Positions 49,911 to 59,324 of a stretch of DNA of 64,000 bases are shown piece after piece. The DNA is from Aminomonas paucivorans DSM 12260 (GTDB taxonomy: Bacteria > Synergistota > Synergistia > Synergistales > Synergistaceae): the NCBI RefSeq assembly GCF_000165795.1, contig NZ_CM001022.1, positions 2,566,171 through 2,630,170 of the forward strand, read 5' to 3'. The notes beneath the pieces were generated by a model. It was not told the origin of the DNA. It did not search any database and saw nothing but the letters and a program-made list of their open reading frames with translations. The position numbers and the translations under genes were made by a program. Numbering within the stretch: the stretch's first letter is position 1; each line of letters begins with the position of its first letter.

Positions 49911-50345
49911 CTTCCCACCGCTCCCTTCGCATCGACTCTTCGCCTCGCCCCGGGAGTTCCGGCCTCGGGGCCTCCCTGGATTCCGACCTCTTTCGGACAA
50001 CACCCCATGGGTCCGACCGCCGAGAACGGGAGGCCGGAAGGGAAACACCCGGGGGAACAGCCGAGGGGACGACGGCGGGCGGGGGGTCGCGGGCGGGGAT
50101 GGCTCGGGCGGCCGGGCGCCTTGGAGGGCAAAGCGGGTGAGAGACGGAATCCTTCGCAAGGGAACCGACCCGGGCCAAAAGGCACCGGGGGATATTGTTC
50201 CCTCCGTAACGATTTGAAAATTAGCACTTGGTCCCATGGGGCGTCAATCGTTTTGTCCACAGGAAGCGGTTTTGTCCACCCCTTGACACTCGGGCGTATT
50301 CTGGTATTTTTATACCACAATACACAAAACGAGGAGGGGGAGCCC
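49911..50345. other. Divergent control region between ALDH and Rrf2 operons
   Basis: This 435-bp stretch carries the hcp-operon promoter on its right. The left 300 bp, upstream of the aldehyde dehydrogenase, show no gene. Near 50205-50270 the composition becomes A/T-rich and includes two copies of GTTTTGTCCAC. I could not identify a good promoter for the minus-strand operon. Confidence 0.45.
50250..50317 (+). promoter_or_regulatory. Promoter and operators of the rrf2-ferredoxin-hcp operon
   Basis: TTGACA (50283-50288), 16-bp spacer and TATTTT (50305-50310) overlap the perfect palindrome TGGTAT-TTTT-ATACCA (50302-50317), a good operator for the Rrf2 protein encoded next. Upstream, GTTTTGTCCAC occurs twice as a direct repeat (50250-50260 and 50269-50279), spaced like binding sites for an activator. 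Confidence 0.65.
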
Positions 50346-50804
50346 TTGAGCGGAATCCTCCATTTCAGCGAGGCCGCCTCCCTGGCGGTGCACGGGGTGC
50401 TGCTCCTGGCGGCCTCGGGGGGGGAGCACCGGACGGTGCGCTCCCTGGCGGAGGCGGTGGGGGCCTCGGAGGCCCACCTGGCCAAGGTGGTGCAGCGCCT
50501 GGGCAAGGCGGGGATCCTGTCCTGCACCCGGGGGCCCCGGGGAGGGGTTTTTCTGGCCCGCCCGGCGGGGGAGATCACCCTGCTTGAAGTGTACGAGGCG
50601 GTGGAGGGCCCCCTGGACCGGGGGGGATGTGTGCTGGGCCGGTCCGCCTGTCCCTTCGGGGCCTGCCTCTTCGGGGGGCTCCTGGAGCGGGTGTCCGGGG
50701 AGGTGCGGGATTTTCTGGCCGCCACCACCCTGGAGGACTTCTGGAAGAGCCGGGGCCTGGGCCCCGAAAACGCACCGCTGACGGAAACGGAAGAGGAGGG
50801 TTGA
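50346..50804 (+). CDS. Rrf2-family iron-sulfur regulator (NsrR-like)
   Basis: A 152-residue winged-helix regulator (RTVRSLAEAVGASEAHLAKV; VQRLGKAGILSCTRGPRGGV) followed by the Cys triad CVLGRSACPFGAC (C-x6-C-x4-C) that in this family binds a [2Fe-2S] or [4Fe-4S] cluster sensing NO or redox state. TTG 50346 is chosen, nine bases after the start of GAGGAGGGGG. A palindromic operator covers its own -10 box. Linked to ferredoxin and hcp, it most resembles NsrR in role. Confidence 0.86.
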   Translation: MSGILHFSEAASLAVHGVLLLAASGGEHRTVRSLAEAVGASEAHLAKVVQRLGKAGILSCTRGPRGGVFLARPAGEITLLEVYEAVEGPLDRGGCVLGRSACPFGACLFGGLLERVSGEVRDFLAATTLEDFWKSRGLGPENAPLTETEEEG

Positions 50805-50806
50805 AC

Positions 50807-51586
50807 ATGGCACTGCGCAAGATCATCCGCATCGACGAGGACAAGTGCGACGGCTGCGGCCAGTGCGCCGCCGCCTGCCACGAGGGGGCCATCCAGATGG
50901 TGGACGGGGTGGCGAAGCTGGTGAGCGACAGCTACTGCGACGGCCTGGGGGACTGCATCGGGGAGTGCCCCCGGGGGGCCATCTCCTTCGAGACCCGGGA
51001 GGCGGCGGGCTACGACGCGGCGGCGGTGGCGGCCCGCAAAGCCCACGGGGCGGGGGAGACCCTGCCCTGCGGTTGCCCGGGCACCCTGGCCCGTTCCCTG
51101 AAAGCCCCCTGTCCCGGGGAGGCGCCCCGGGACCCGAGAACAAGCCCTTCTTCGAGTCCCGTTTCTGCTACACTACAGGAGGAACAATCTGCCTCGACGC
51201 TTTCCAACTGGCCGGTGCAGCTTCGCCTGGTGCCCGAGAACGCCCCGTACCTCCAGGGGGCACACCTGCTCCTGGCGGCGGACTGCACCGCCTTCGCCCA
51301 CCCCGCCTTCCACCGGGACTTCCTGCCCGGCAAGGTGTGCCTGGTGGGGTGTCCCAAGCTGGACGACTCGGGGGCCTACCGGGAAAAGCTGGCCCGGATC
51401 CTGGGGACCGGATCGGTCCGCTCCCTGGAGGTGGTGACCATGGAGGTCCCCTGCTGTTCCGGCTTGGTGAGGCTGGCCCAGGAAGCGGTGGAGGAGGCGA
51501 GGGCCTCGATCCCCGTGACCTTCGTGCGGGTGGGCATCGACGGGGCGGTGCAGGAGCGGCGCACCGTGGAGTATCGCTTCGGCTGA
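50807..51586 (+). CDS. Ferredoxin-type protein of the hcp operon
   Basis: A 259-residue iron-sulfur protein. CDGCGQCAAACHEGAI is a full [4Fe-4S] motif (C-x2-C-x2-C-x3-C); the second, CDGLGDCIGECPRGAI, is altered, as common in this Hcp-associated group. The C-terminal half has further Cys (LLLAADCTAFAHPAF, VGCPKLDDSG, MEVPCCSGLVRLAQEA) like a cluster-binding regulator or electron donor. It probably passes electrons to Hcp. ATG 50807 is two bases after the rrf2 stop. Confidence 0.85.
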   Translation: MALRKIIRIDEDKCDGCGQCAAACHEGAIQMVDGVAKLVSDSYCDGLGDCIGECPRGAISFETREAAGYDAAAVAARKAHGAGETLPCGCPGTLARSLKAPCPGEAPRDPRTSPSSSPVSATLQEEQSASTLSNWPVQLRLVPENAPYLQGAHLLLAADCTAFAHPAFHRDFLPGKVCLVGCPKLDDSGAYREKLARILGTGSVRSLEVVTMEVPCCSGLVRLAQEAVEEARASIPVTFVRVGIDGAVQERRTVEYRFG

Positions 51587-51656
51587 TCGATTCAGGCGCG
51601 CTTAAGGGGCTTTCGGGAAGGACCACGGATCGGAGGAGAAGGAGGCGGTAGGAACC

Positions 51657-53303
51657 ATGTTCTGTTACCAGTGCGAGCAGACGGCCAAGGGAACGGGATG
51701 CACCAGCTTCGGGGTGTGCGGCAAGGACCCGGAGGTGGCGGCGCTTCAGGACCTGCTGGTGCACCTGGCGGGACAGGTCGGGCAGCTGGCCCATCGGGCC
51801 CGCAGGCTGGGGGCGAAGGACCCCAAGGTGGACCGTTTCGTAGTGGAGGCCCTGTTCACCACCGTCACCAACGTGAACTTCGACCCCGCCCGGCTGGAGA
51901 CCCTGCTGCGCCGGGGCTTCGAGGTCAAGGCCGCGGCCCGGAAGCTCTACGAGGACGCCGCCGCCCGGGCGGGGGTCCCGGCGGAGGAGCTGCACTGCGA
52001 CCTGCCCGTGGAGCCGGTGCTGGACCTGAACGCCCTGGTGCGCCTGGGGGAGAAGGTCTCCCCGGAGGCGGACATCGAGAAGTACGGGGACACCGTGGCG
52101 GGGCTCAAGTGGCTGGTGATCTACGGTCTCAAGGGGACCGCGGCCTACGCGGACCACGCCCTGATCCTGGGCAAGGAGGACCCGGAGGTCTTCGGGTTCT
52201 TCCACGAGGCCCTGGACGGGATCATGATGAAGGACCTCACCGTGGAAGCCCTGCTGCCCCTGTCCCTGAAGGTGGGGGAGTGGAACCTGAAGGTCATGGA
52301 GCTGCTGGACGCGGCCAACACGGGGGCCTACGGCCACCCGGTGCCCACGGCGGTGCGGGTGCACCCCCGGAAGGGCAAGGCCATCCTGGTGTCGGGGCAT
52401 GACCTGCTGGACCTGCACGAGCTGCTGGTCCAGACCCAGGGCACGGGCATCCAGGTCTACACCCACGGGGAGATGCTTCCCGCCCACGGCTATCCGGAGC
52501 TGCACAAGTTCCCCCACCTGGCGGGGAACTACGGCGGAGCCTGGCAGGACCAGCAGAAGGAGTTCGACGCCTTCCCCGGAGCCATCCTCATGACCACCAA
52601 CTGTATCCAGAAGCCCAAGGAAAGCTACAAGGGGCGCATCTTCACCACCGGCCTGGTGGCCTGGCCCGGGGTGACCCATCTGCCGGACCGGAACTTCAAG
52701 CCCCTCATCGACGCGGCCCTGGCGGCCCCGGGCTTCGCCGAGGACGGTCCGGACCAGACCATCCTGGTGGGCTTCGCCCGCAACGCCGTGCTGGGCGCGG
52801 CGGGGAAGGTGGTGGAGCTGGTGAAGGCCGGGAAGATCCGCCACTTCTTCCTGGTGGGAGGCTGTGACGGGGCCAAGTCGGGGCGCAACTACTACACGGA
52901 CTTCGCCAAGGCCGCCCCGCAGGACACGGTGATCCTCACCCTGGCCTGCGGCAAGTACCGGTTCAACAAGCTGGAGTTCGGGGACATCGAGGGGATCCCC
53001 CGGCTGCTGGACTGCGGCCAGTGCAACGACGCCTACTCCGCCATCCGCATCGCCGTGGCCCTGGCGGAGGCCTTCGGCACCGACGTGAACAGCCTGCCCC
53101 TGTCCCTGATCCTCTCCTGGTACGAGCAGAAGGCGGTGTGCATCCTCCTCACCCTGCTGCACCTGGGGATCAGGAACATCCGGCTGGGCCCTTCCCTGCC
53201 CGCCTTCGTGTCCCCCGCGGCGCTCCAGGTGCTGGTGGACGCCTACGGCATCCGGCCCATCGGGGCCTCCGCGGAGGAGGACCTGGCGGCCATCCTGGGC
53301 TGA
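51657..53303 (+). CDS. hcp: Hydroxylamine reductase (hybrid cluster protein)
   Basis: A 548-residue Hcp. The N-terminal cubane motif is MFCYQCEQTAKGTGCTSFGV plus Cys21 (C3, C6, C15, C21). The hybrid-cluster ligands appear in ALILGKEDPEVFGFFHEALD (Glu), TNCIQKPKE, LACGKYRFN and LDCGQCNDAY, followed by the KAVCILLTLL region. Hcp reduces hydroxylamine or NO and is induced in nitrosative stress and anaerobiosis. It lies in an operon with its Rrf2 regulator and a ferredoxin. Confidence 0.95.
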   Translation: MFCYQCEQTAKGTGCTSFGVCGKDPEVAALQDLLVHLAGQVGQLAHRARRLGAKDPKVDRFVVEALFTTVTNVNFDPARLETLLRRGFEVKAAARKLYEDAAARAGVPAEELHCDLPVEPVLDLNALVRLGEKVSPEADIEKYGDTVAGLKWLVIYGLKGTAAYADHALILGKEDPEVFGFFHEALDGIMMKDLTVEALLPLSLKVGEWNLKVMELLDAANTGAYGHPVPTAVRVHPRKGKAILVSGHDLLDLHELLVQTQGTGIQVYTHGEMLPAHGYPELHKFPHLAGNYGGAWQDQQKEFDAFPGAILMTTNCIQKPKESYKGRIFTTGLVAWPGVTHLPDRNFKPLIDAALAAPGFAEDGPDQTILVGFARNAVLGAAGKVVELVKAGKIRHFFLVGGCDGAKSGRNYYTDFAKAAPQDTVILTLACGKYRFNKLEFGDIEGIPRLLDCGQCNDAYSAIRIAVALAEAFGTDVNSLPLSLILSWYEQKAVCILLTLLHLGIRNIRLGPSLPAFVSPAALQVLVDAYGIRPIGASAEEDLAAILG

Positions 53304-53323
53304 TCCCCCGCCACAGCTCCTCG

Positions 53324-53353
53324 GGCCCCGGCGCACCCCGCCGGGGCCTTTTT
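53324..53353 (+). terminator. Terminator of the hcp operon
   Basis: A 10-bp stem GGCCCCGGCG (53324-53333) with its complement (53339-53348), then TTTTT. Confidence 0.85.
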
Positions 53354-53416
53354 CGTGGTCCCCGGAAGGGGCGTACAATGGCGGGGCATGACCTGAAAAG
53401 GAAAGGATGATGGATC

Positions 53417-54037
53417 ATGGGACAGGTGCGGCTCATCGTGGAGGGCATGACCGCCAGCGGCAAGACCACCACGGTGGACCTGGTCTCCCGCAGGCTGGGG
53501 CTCTCGGTGATGCCCGAGGAGTTCCGGGACCCCTACGACCTGCTGCGGCGGTTCCACCACGACCGGACCTGGGCGCTGCCCATGCAGCTCCAGTTTCTGG
53601 TGACCCGGTTCGCCCAGTACCTCTGCGCCTCCGAGGAGGACCGGTACGTGCTGGACCGAAGCGTCTTCGGGGACCGGATCTACGCGGGGCTGTACCACCG
53701 CCTGGGGTACTTCACGGACCGGCAGTTCCAGACCTACCTGGACCTGTACCACAGCCTCCTGGGCAACCTGTGCCCCCCTCGGCTGATCCTGGTGCTGAAG
53801 TGCCCCCTGGAGACGGTGCTGGAGCGCATCCGCCGCCGGGGCCGGGAGGACGAGCTGGCGGCGGGGGAGGACTACTGGCGGGCCCTGCACCAGGCCTACG
53901 AGGGCTTCCTGCCCCACCTGAAGGACGAAAAGCCCGCCATCCCCACCCTGGTGCTGGACACGGGATCCGTGAACCTGGTGGGGGACCGGGAGGCCATCGA
54001 CGCCTTCCTGGCGGACCTGCGGGAGCGGCTGGGCTGA
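53417..54037 (+). CDS. Deoxynucleoside kinase
   Basis: A 206-residue P-loop kinase of the dNK/TK2 family: LIVEGMTASGKTTTVDLVSR (Walker A), EFRDPYDLLRRFHHDRTWAL, the DRS motif in RYVLDRSVFGDRIYAGLYHR and the LID Arg run IRRRGRED. It phosphorylates deoxynucleosides for salvage, probably purine or mixed. ATG 53417 lies 113 bases after hcp and has AAAGGA upstream. No operon partner. Confidence 0.86.
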   Translation: MGQVRLIVEGMTASGKTTTVDLVSRRLGLSVMPEEFRDPYDLLRRFHHDRTWALPMQLQFLVTRFAQYLCASEEDRYVLDRSVFGDRIYAGLYHRLGYFTDRQFQTYLDLYHSLLGNLCPPRLILVLKCPLETVLERIRRRGREDELAAGEDYWRALHQAYEGFLPHLKDEKPAIPTLVLDTGSVNLVGDREAIDAFLADLRERLG

Positions 54038-54061
54038 TCCTTTAAATTCATACCTCCATAG

Positions 54062-54090
54062 TTTTGTTTTTATGCTTTTCATGATAAAAT
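54062..54090 (+). promoter_or_regulatory. Promoter of the histidine kinase gene at 54119
   Basis: TTTTGT (54062-54067), 17-bp spacer and TAAAAT (54085-54090) lie in an unusually A/T-rich patch (54041-54090) just before the gene. Confidence 0.55.
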
Positions 54091-54118
54091 CGGGCATCCC
54101 CGTCCAGGAGGTCTTCCC

Positions 54119-55636
54119 ATGACCCCGTCGCCCCGCACCCCCCGCCAGGACCCGCCCCAGCCCCCCGAGGGGGGCCATGGAGGCGTGGAGACCCCGAGCC
54201 CTTGGTCGGCCTGGCTGCGCGAGACCCGGGACTACGTGGCCCGTCTGGACCCCCGGGGACGCCTCCTGGAGGCGGGCGGGGCCTTTCGCCCCCTCCTGCG
54301 GGACCCCCAGGAAGACCCGGCCTCCCGGATCAGCCCCCCCGCCCCGTGGCGACAGGCCCTGGCCCAGGTCCGAACCGCCCGACGCCCCCTGCGCCGCACC
54401 CTCCGGGTTCAAGGCGACGGGGGCCTGCGGGAGGTGGAGTTCCAGTTCCTCCCCCTTCTGGAGGGTAAAGACCTGACGGGCATCCTGGCCCAGGGACGGG
54501 ACGTGACGGAGCTTCGGCAGCTCCAGAGGGAACGGGCCCAGAACCAGGACCTCCGGACCTTGGGGTACATGACCTCCGGGGTGGTGCACGACCTCCAGAA
54601 CCTCTTCGCGGTGGTGCTGGGCTCCCTGGACATGGCGGAAGGGCGCCTCCGGGCGGGACGCTCGGGGGAACAGGACCTCTCCCGGGCCCGGCGGGGGGCT
54701 CTGCGGGCCCGGGCCCTGGCCTCCCAGGTGCTCCGCCAGACCCGAGGGGGGAAGGAAACGCGGTGCCTCTTCCCCCCCACCCTGACGGTGGAGGAGGTGC
54801 TGGACTTCCTTCTTCCCCTGACCCGGGGCTCGTCGCTACACCTCGCCTCCTCCGAGGAGGCCCATCGGGCCCTGGTGTGGGGCGCCCCGGGAGAAATCGG
54901 TCGGATCGTCCTGAACCTGTGCGTCAACGCCTTCCAGGCCCTGGAGGCCCGCCCCGGACGGGTGGAGGTGGGGTGCTCCGTGGAGGAGCTGAAAGCCTCG
55001 GAGGCTCGGAAGCGGGGCCTGAAGGACCCCGGACCGGCCTTCGTCCTCACGGTGCAGGACGACGGCCCGGGCATCCCCCGGGAGGTCCAGGACCGCATCT
55101 TCCAGCGGGGGGTGAGCTTCCGGCCGGAGGGACACGGCCTGGGGCTGGGGGTGGTGCAGGACCTGGTCCGGGACCTGGGGGGAGGGGTCTGGGTCCGGTC
55201 CGTCCCCGGGGAGGGGGCGGCCTTTTCCGTGGCCCTTCCCGTGCGGGGCTGGACGGACCCCCGGGACCGGGAGGAGACCCCCCGCCAGGGAAACGAGCGG
55301 GTGTGGACCCTTCTGTCCTCCCCCTGGAGGGAGCTGTACGGGGGACTTCTGTCCAGCTGGGGCTACGACGTGACCCCCTTCGAGAGCGCCGCCGCCCTGG
55401 TCCGCCGCCTGGGGGACCTGGACCCGTCCGCGGACCTCCTCCTCCTGGAAAAACCCGACGAAGACGCCTCCGCCCTGAACCGGGCCCTCTCGGGACACCC
55501 CCGCCTTCCCCGGATCCTCCTGGGCTCGGACCCCTCGACCCTCCCGGGGGGAGGGCTTTCCCTGCCCCTCCCGGCTTCCCGGACGGACATTGCCCTTGCC
55601 CTGGCCCAAGCCTTCGATTCGTTCCGAAAGGTGTAG
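54119..55636 (+). CDS. Histidine kinase with PAS and degenerate receiver domains
   Basis: A 505-residue soluble kinase. A PAS-like domain is at the N-terminus; HisKA has His157 in TSGVVHDLQNLFAVVLGSLD, as in VHDLQN-type kinases; HATPase_c shows NLCVNAFQALE, DDGPGIPREVQDRIF and GHGLGLGVV. The C-terminal 110 residues look like a receiver (LYGGLLSSWGYDVTPFESAA) but the phosphoacceptor segment reads LLLLEKPDED with Glu in place of Asp, and the acidic pair is lost. It may be a constitutively on or purely structural receiver. ATG 54119 follows CCAGGAGG. Confidence 0.85.
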   Translation: MTPSPRTPRQDPPQPPEGGHGGVETPSPWSAWLRETRDYVARLDPRGRLLEAGGAFRPLLRDPQEDPASRISPPAPWRQALAQVRTARRPLRRTLRVQGDGGLREVEFQFLPLLEGKDLTGILAQGRDVTELRQLQRERAQNQDLRTLGYMTSGVVHDLQNLFAVVLGSLDMAEGRLRAGRSGEQDLSRARRGALRARALASQVLRQTRGGKETRCLFPPTLTVEEVLDFLLPLTRGSSLHLASSEEAHRALVWGAPGEIGRIVLNLCVNAFQALEARPGRVEVGCSVEELKASEARKRGLKDPGPAFVLTVQDDGPGIPREVQDRIFQRGVSFRPEGHGLGLGVVQDLVRDLGGGVWVRSVPGEGAAFSVALPVRGWTDPRDREETPRQGNERVWTLLSSPWRELYGGLLSSWGYDVTPFESAAALVRRLGDLDPSADLLLLEKPDEDASALNRALSGHPRLPRILLGSDPSTLPGGGLSLPLPASRTDIALALAQAFDSFRKV

Positions 55637-55670
55637 AATCGAACGTACCAAATGAACCGGAGGTCCCCCC

Positions 55671-55706
55671 ATGACCCGGAACCGGCCTTCCCGGAGGCTT
55701 CCATGA
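55671..55706 (+). CDS. Mini-ORF coupled to the chromate transporter gene
   Basis: An 11-codon ORF (MTRNRPSRRLP) whose ATG follows GGAGG by seven bases and whose stop overlaps the transporter start (ATGA). It could drive coupled translation of chrA1, or its small basic peptide could simply be chance. The surrounding frame of the transporter gene also opens upstream at 55652. Confidence 0.4.
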   Translation: MTRNRPSRRLP

Positions 55707-56230
55707 CCTGCCTGCGCCTCTTCCTGTTCTTCACTCGCCTCAGCGCCGTCACCTTCGGCGGGGGGATGGTGCTGCTGTCCATGGCCCGGGAACAGCTCCG
55801 GGGGCGGGAGGACCTGCCCGAGGCGACCCTGGAGGGGATCGTGCAGCTCGCCGGAGCCATGCCCGGCCCCATCGCCTGCTCCACCGCCTACCTGGTGGGG
55901 CACCACTACCGGGGGTTTGCGGGAGCGGCCTCGGCGGTGACGGGGGTGGTGGTGCCCCCCTTCCTGACCATCCTGGCGGCGGGGGGCTGGGTGCTGCGCC
56001 ACCAGGGGGACCCGGCCCTGGGGGCCTTCTTCTCCGGGGTGCTCTGCGCCTCCGCCGCCCTGGTGGCCCGGGTGGTCTGGGACGCCTGCCGGTCCTCCCT
56101 TCCCGGAGGCTGGCGCGGACCCGTCGCCTTCGCCCTGGTGCTGCTGTTGGCCCTGGGGCTGCGGGCACACCCCCTGGCGGCGCTTTTGGCAGGGGTCGCG
56201 GTGGGGCTGCTGCCCCGGGGCCGGGCATGA
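55703..56230 (+). CDS. Chromate transporter, N-terminal-type half
   Basis: A 175-residue short-chain CHR protein: FLFFTRLSAVTFGGGMVLLS, EGIVQLAGAMPGPIACSTAY, VTGVVVPPFLTILAAGG. Paired half-size CHR proteins act together like full-length ChrA, exporting chromate or related oxyanions. ATG 55703 follows GGAGG; the second half follows with an ATGA overlap. Confidence 0.84.
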   Translation: MTCLRLFLFFTRLSAVTFGGGMVLLSMAREQLRGREDLPEATLEGIVQLAGAMPGPIACSTAYLVGHHYRGFAGAASAVTGVVVPPFLTILAAGGWVLRHQGDPALGAFFSGVLCASAALVARVVWDACRSSLPGGWRGPVAFALVLLLALGLRAHPLAALLAGVAVGLLPRGRA

Positions 56231-56808
56231 CCCCCCTGATCACCCTGGTCCTGGCCTTCGCCCGGGTGGGCCTGGGGGCCTTCGGAGGGGGCGTGGGGGC
56301 CATCCCCCTGATCCAGTACGAACTGGTGACCCGTTCCGGGTGGCTCTCCCCCCAGGGGTTCGACCAGGTGCTGGCCCTCTCCCAGGTCACCCCGGGACCC
56401 ATCGCGGTGAACGCCGCCACCTTCGTGGGGCTGGCCCAAGGCGGCCTGGCGGGGGCCCTCCTGGCCACGGGGGCGGTGGTGGGAACCCCCCTGGCGGCCC
56501 TGGAGATCCTGCGCCGCCTCCTCCTTCGGGCCTCCCCGGAGGGGGCGGAACGCTTTCGCCAGGCCCTGGGACCTGCGGTGGCGGGGCTCTTCCTCCTGGC
56601 GCTCCTTCCCCTGCTTCGAGCCTCCCTCACCGACCTGGCCCACGGGCTCCTCCTGGGGGCCTGTCTGGGGGCCACCCGGCTCCCGGTCTTCCGGAAGCAC
56701 CCCCCCCTGCTGGTGGTCGCCGCGGGCCTGGCGGGGCTGGCTCTCTTCCACCTCCTCCCTCCCCTTCTGGGGTCATCCCTTCGGTTCCTTTCTGTAAAGA
56801 TTTCGTAA
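56227..56808 (+). CDS. Chromate transporter, C-terminal-type half
   Basis: A 193-residue partner: [40 protein letters not shown] and [20 protein letters not shown]. Together with the preceding gene it forms the short-chain CHR pair. The ATG overlaps the previous stop. Length fits the family. Confidence 0.84.
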   Translation: MTPLITLVLAFARVGLGAFGGGVGAIPLIQYELVTRSGWLSPQGFDQVLALSQVTPGPIAVNAATFVGLAQGGLAGALLATGAVVGTPLAALEILRRLLLRASPEGAERFRQALGPAVAGLFLLALLPLLRASLTDLAHGLLLGACLGATRLPVFRKHPPLLVVAAGLAGLALFHLLPPLLGSSLRFLSVKIS

Positions 56809-56869
56809 GATCCCTTCCCATAATGGAAGCCGGGGGAAGACCCCCGATCCATTCGAAGGAGGGGTTCCC

Positions 56870-58993
56870 ATGGCGTGGGGGCTTCAGAGAAAGATCCTGG
56901 TTCAGGTCCTGGGAACCTGTTTCGTGGTCCTGGCGGGGCTGGTGGGGCTTCTGGGGCTGTACGCCCGGGAATCCGCCCTGAAGAGCGCCCAGGAGATCGC
57001 CTTCCAGACCGCCAGCGCCCAGGGGCTGCGCATCCAGGGAGAGCTGAACCGCACCGCCGTTTCCCTCTCCGCTCTGGCGGGGTCCCTGGGGACCCTGGAC
57101 GCGGGGGACTCCCGCTCTCCCGCCCTGGTGGGAAAGATGCTCCGGACCCTCCTGGAGGAGGACCCCCAGGTGCGCTGCGTCTGGGGAGCCTACGAGCCCG
57201 GGGAGTTCCCCGCCCTGGGGGAGGACCGCTACGAACCCATGTTCGAGAAGACCGACGGCGGGACCGCAGAGGGGATGGGCATCCGGGAAAAGCTGGCCCA
57301 AAGCCCCCTTCCCGGCCTGGACGCCCTGGTTCGGGTCCCCCGGGACACGGGGAAGCCCTACGTCTCCTCCCCCTACCGGTTCAGCTACACCGGGGTGGTG
57401 GCGGACTCCCTGCTGGTGGTGTCCCTCTCCGCCCCGATCCGGCGGGGAGGCAAGACCGTGGGGGTGGTGGGGGTGGACCTGGACCTGGGGGCGGTGCAGG
57501 CTCTGGTGCGGGGCGTGCGGGTCCTGGGCACCGGTCTGGGCTCCTTGGACGCCTCCGACGGCACCATCGTGTTCCACCACGACGAGAAGACCATCGGCCG
57601 CAACCTGGCGGAGGTGGGCAAGGGGGTGATCCCGGGGCTGGAGAAGCTGCTGGCGGCCATCCGGGAAGGGCGGGAGTACCGGGGGACGGAGTACTCCCTG
57701 GGGCTGGGGGAACGGGCCTACAAGGTGAACGTCCCCCTCCCCGTGGGGGACACGGGGACCGCCTGGTCCTTCTGCGCCGTGGTCCCCCTGAGCACCATCC
57801 AGGGTGAGGCGGAGCGCCTCACCCTGAAGATCTTCCCCGCCGCCCTGGGGGGCTTTTTCCTCATGGCGGCGGTGGTGGGCCTCCTGGTCCGGCGGCTGGT
57901 CCGCCCCCTGCGACGGGTGGCGGAGCTGGCGGCCCGGGCCCGGGAGGGGGACCTCTCCTTCCGCCGGGAGGCCTTCGGGGTCCTTCCCCCGGACGAACTG
58001 GGGGGGATGGCCGACGCGGTGGCGGACCTGGTGGGCAAGCAGCGGGAGCTGGTGGAGCAGATCCGCTCCCTCTCCCGCTCCTCCCTGAACCGCGCCCAGT
58101 CTCTCTCCTCCCTGGCGGAACAGTCCGCCGCCTCCATGGAGACGGTGCGGGAGGCGGTGGAGGAGGCGGCCCGACTCTCCCAGGACACCTCCGCCACCCT
58201 GGAGGAGACCAACGCGGGGGTGCAGGAGGTGTCCACCGGGGCGGTGGTCTCCGCCGACGCCTCCTCCCGGGGGGCCCAGGCGGCGGAAGACACCGCCCGA
58301 CGCAGCCGGGGAGCCTTCCGGCAGGTGGAGGCCCTCCTGGAGGGCATCCACCGCATCGCGGGGCGGGTGGAGGAGGACCGACGGGCCCAGGGGGAAGTGG
58401 TCCAGGCGGTGGGAGCCATCGAGGGCTTCGTGTCCACCATCCGGGGCCTGGCGGACCAGACCAACCTGCTGGCCCTCAACGCCGCCATCGAGGCGGCCCG
58501 GGCGGGGGAGACGGGGCGGGGCTTCGCGGTGGTGGCGGACGAAGTGCGCAAGCTGGCTGCGGCGTCCACCCACGCGGCGGGACAGGTGGATACGCTTATC
58601 CAGGAGCTTCGGGAACACGCCGCCCGGGCCCAGGCGAGCCTGGACTCCACGGAGCCGGCCTTCCGGGAGGCCCTGGAGCTTTCCCGGCGGGTTCAGGGAG
58701 AACTCTCCGGAAGCCTGGAGGCCCTGGACCGGATGGAGGACCTCATGGGGAACCTGGCCGCGGCGGCGCAGCAACAGGCCGCGGCGGGGGAGGAGATGGC
58801 CCGGGGGGTGGACCGGGCGTCCAAGTCCACCGAGACGGTGTCCCAGGCGGTGGAGTCCATCCGCCTGGTCTCCGCGGACACCGCCCGAGGGGCGGAGGAG
58901 CTGGCCCGACAGTCCCAGACCCTGGAGGAGGAGGCGGGACGCATGGCGAGGCTCCTGGAGGGCTTCCGCCTCCAGGCCCTGCCGGAGGCGTAG
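56870..58993 (+). CDS. Methyl-accepting chemotaxis protein with dCache sensor
   Basis: A 707-residue receptor. TM1 ([20 protein letters not shown]) is followed by a double-Cache periplasmic domain ([40 protein letters not shown]), TM2 ([20 protein letters not shown]), HAMP and an MA domain with tip [20 protein letters not shown] and [14 protein letters not shown]. dCache receptors typically sense amino acids or organic acids. ATG follows GAAGGAGGGG. A weak sigma-28-like TAAAGATT (around 56797) was seen upstream. Confidence 0.93.
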   Translation: MAWGLQRKILVQVLGTCFVVLAGLVGLLGLYARESALKSAQEIAFQTASAQGLRIQGELNRTAVSLSALAGSLGTLDAGDSRSPALVGKMLRTLLEEDPQVRCVWGAYEPGEFPALGEDRYEPMFEKTDGGTAEGMGIREKLAQSPLPGLDALVRVPRDTGKPYVSSPYRFSYTGVVADSLLVVSLSAPIRRGGKTVGVVGVDLDLGAVQALVRGVRVLGTGLGSLDASDGTIVFHHDEKTIGRNLAEVGKGVIPGLEKLLAAIREGREYRGTEYSLGLGERAYKVNVPLPVGDTGTAWSFCAVVPLSTIQGEAERLTLKIFPAALGGFFLMAAVVGLLVRRLVRPLRRVAELAARAREGDLSFRREAFGVLPPDELGGMADAVADLVGKQRELVEQIRSLSRSSLNRAQSLSSLAEQSAASMETVREAVEEAARLSQDTSATLEETNAGVQEVSTGAVVSADASSRGAQAAEDTARRSRGAFRQVEALLEGIHRIAGRVEEDRRAQGEVVQAVGAIEGFVSTIRGLADQTNLLALNAAIEAARAGETGRGFAVVADEVRKLAAASTHAAGQVDTLIQELREHAARAQASLDSTEPAFREALELSRRVQGELSGSLEALDRMEDLMGNLAAAAQQQAAAGEEMARGVDRASKSTETVSQAVESIRLVSADTARGAEELARQSQTLEEEAGRMARLLEGFRLQALPEA

Positions 58994-59011
58994 GGGGCCT
59001 GCGTCGGGCCT

Positions 59012-59167
59012 CTACAGGGCCTGCTTCAGCACGTAGTAGGCCACGTAGAACCAGCCGAAGACGGCGTGGATGATGGCCCAAAGGATCGAATGGTTGGCGT
59101 TGTAGGAAATGACGGCGGCGATGCAGGAACCCAGGGAGATTCCCGTCTTGGTGGTCATGGAGGCCAT
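59012..59167 (-). CDS. Small membrane protein upstream of the MCP convergence
   Basis: A 51-residue protein with a hydrophobic stretch (HSILWAIIHAVFGWFYVAYY). MASMTTKTGISLGSCIAAVI begins at ATG 59167, with upstream GGGAGATGAG. It has no recognised domain; related short proteins occur as hypothetical genes in the phylum. It lies downstream of the encapsulin genes on the same strand but separated by a terminator. Confidence 0.55.
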   Translation of the reverse strand: MASMTTKTGISLGSCIAAVISYNANHSILWAIIHAVFGWFYVAYYVLKQAL

Positions 59168-59262
59168 GGTCTCATCTCCCGGCGATGGATTGGGGTCCCG
59201 CGGGACCCGACCCATTCTGGCATCCCCCTCCGGGACGGGCAAGCCGCCCCGGAGGACCTTCA

Positions 59263-59303
59263 CCACGGAGGGGCCCCGTCGCGAAGACGGAGCCCCTCCG
59301 TGG
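59263..59303 (-). terminator. Terminator after the encapsulin operon
   Basis: CCACGGAGGGGC (59263-59274) pairs with GCCCCTCCGTGG (59292-59303), 12 bp, with an inner CGTC/GACG pairing. It follows the encapsulin stop by about 20 bases on the minus strand. Confidence 0.72.
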
Positions 59304-59324
59304 CACGTCGTCCCGCGATCCAAA

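Noticed and set aside
56790..56860. Sigma-28-type promoter before the second MCP gene
   Set aside because: TAAAGATT is good, but the -10 part (TCCCATAA) is off and the spacing is two bases too long.
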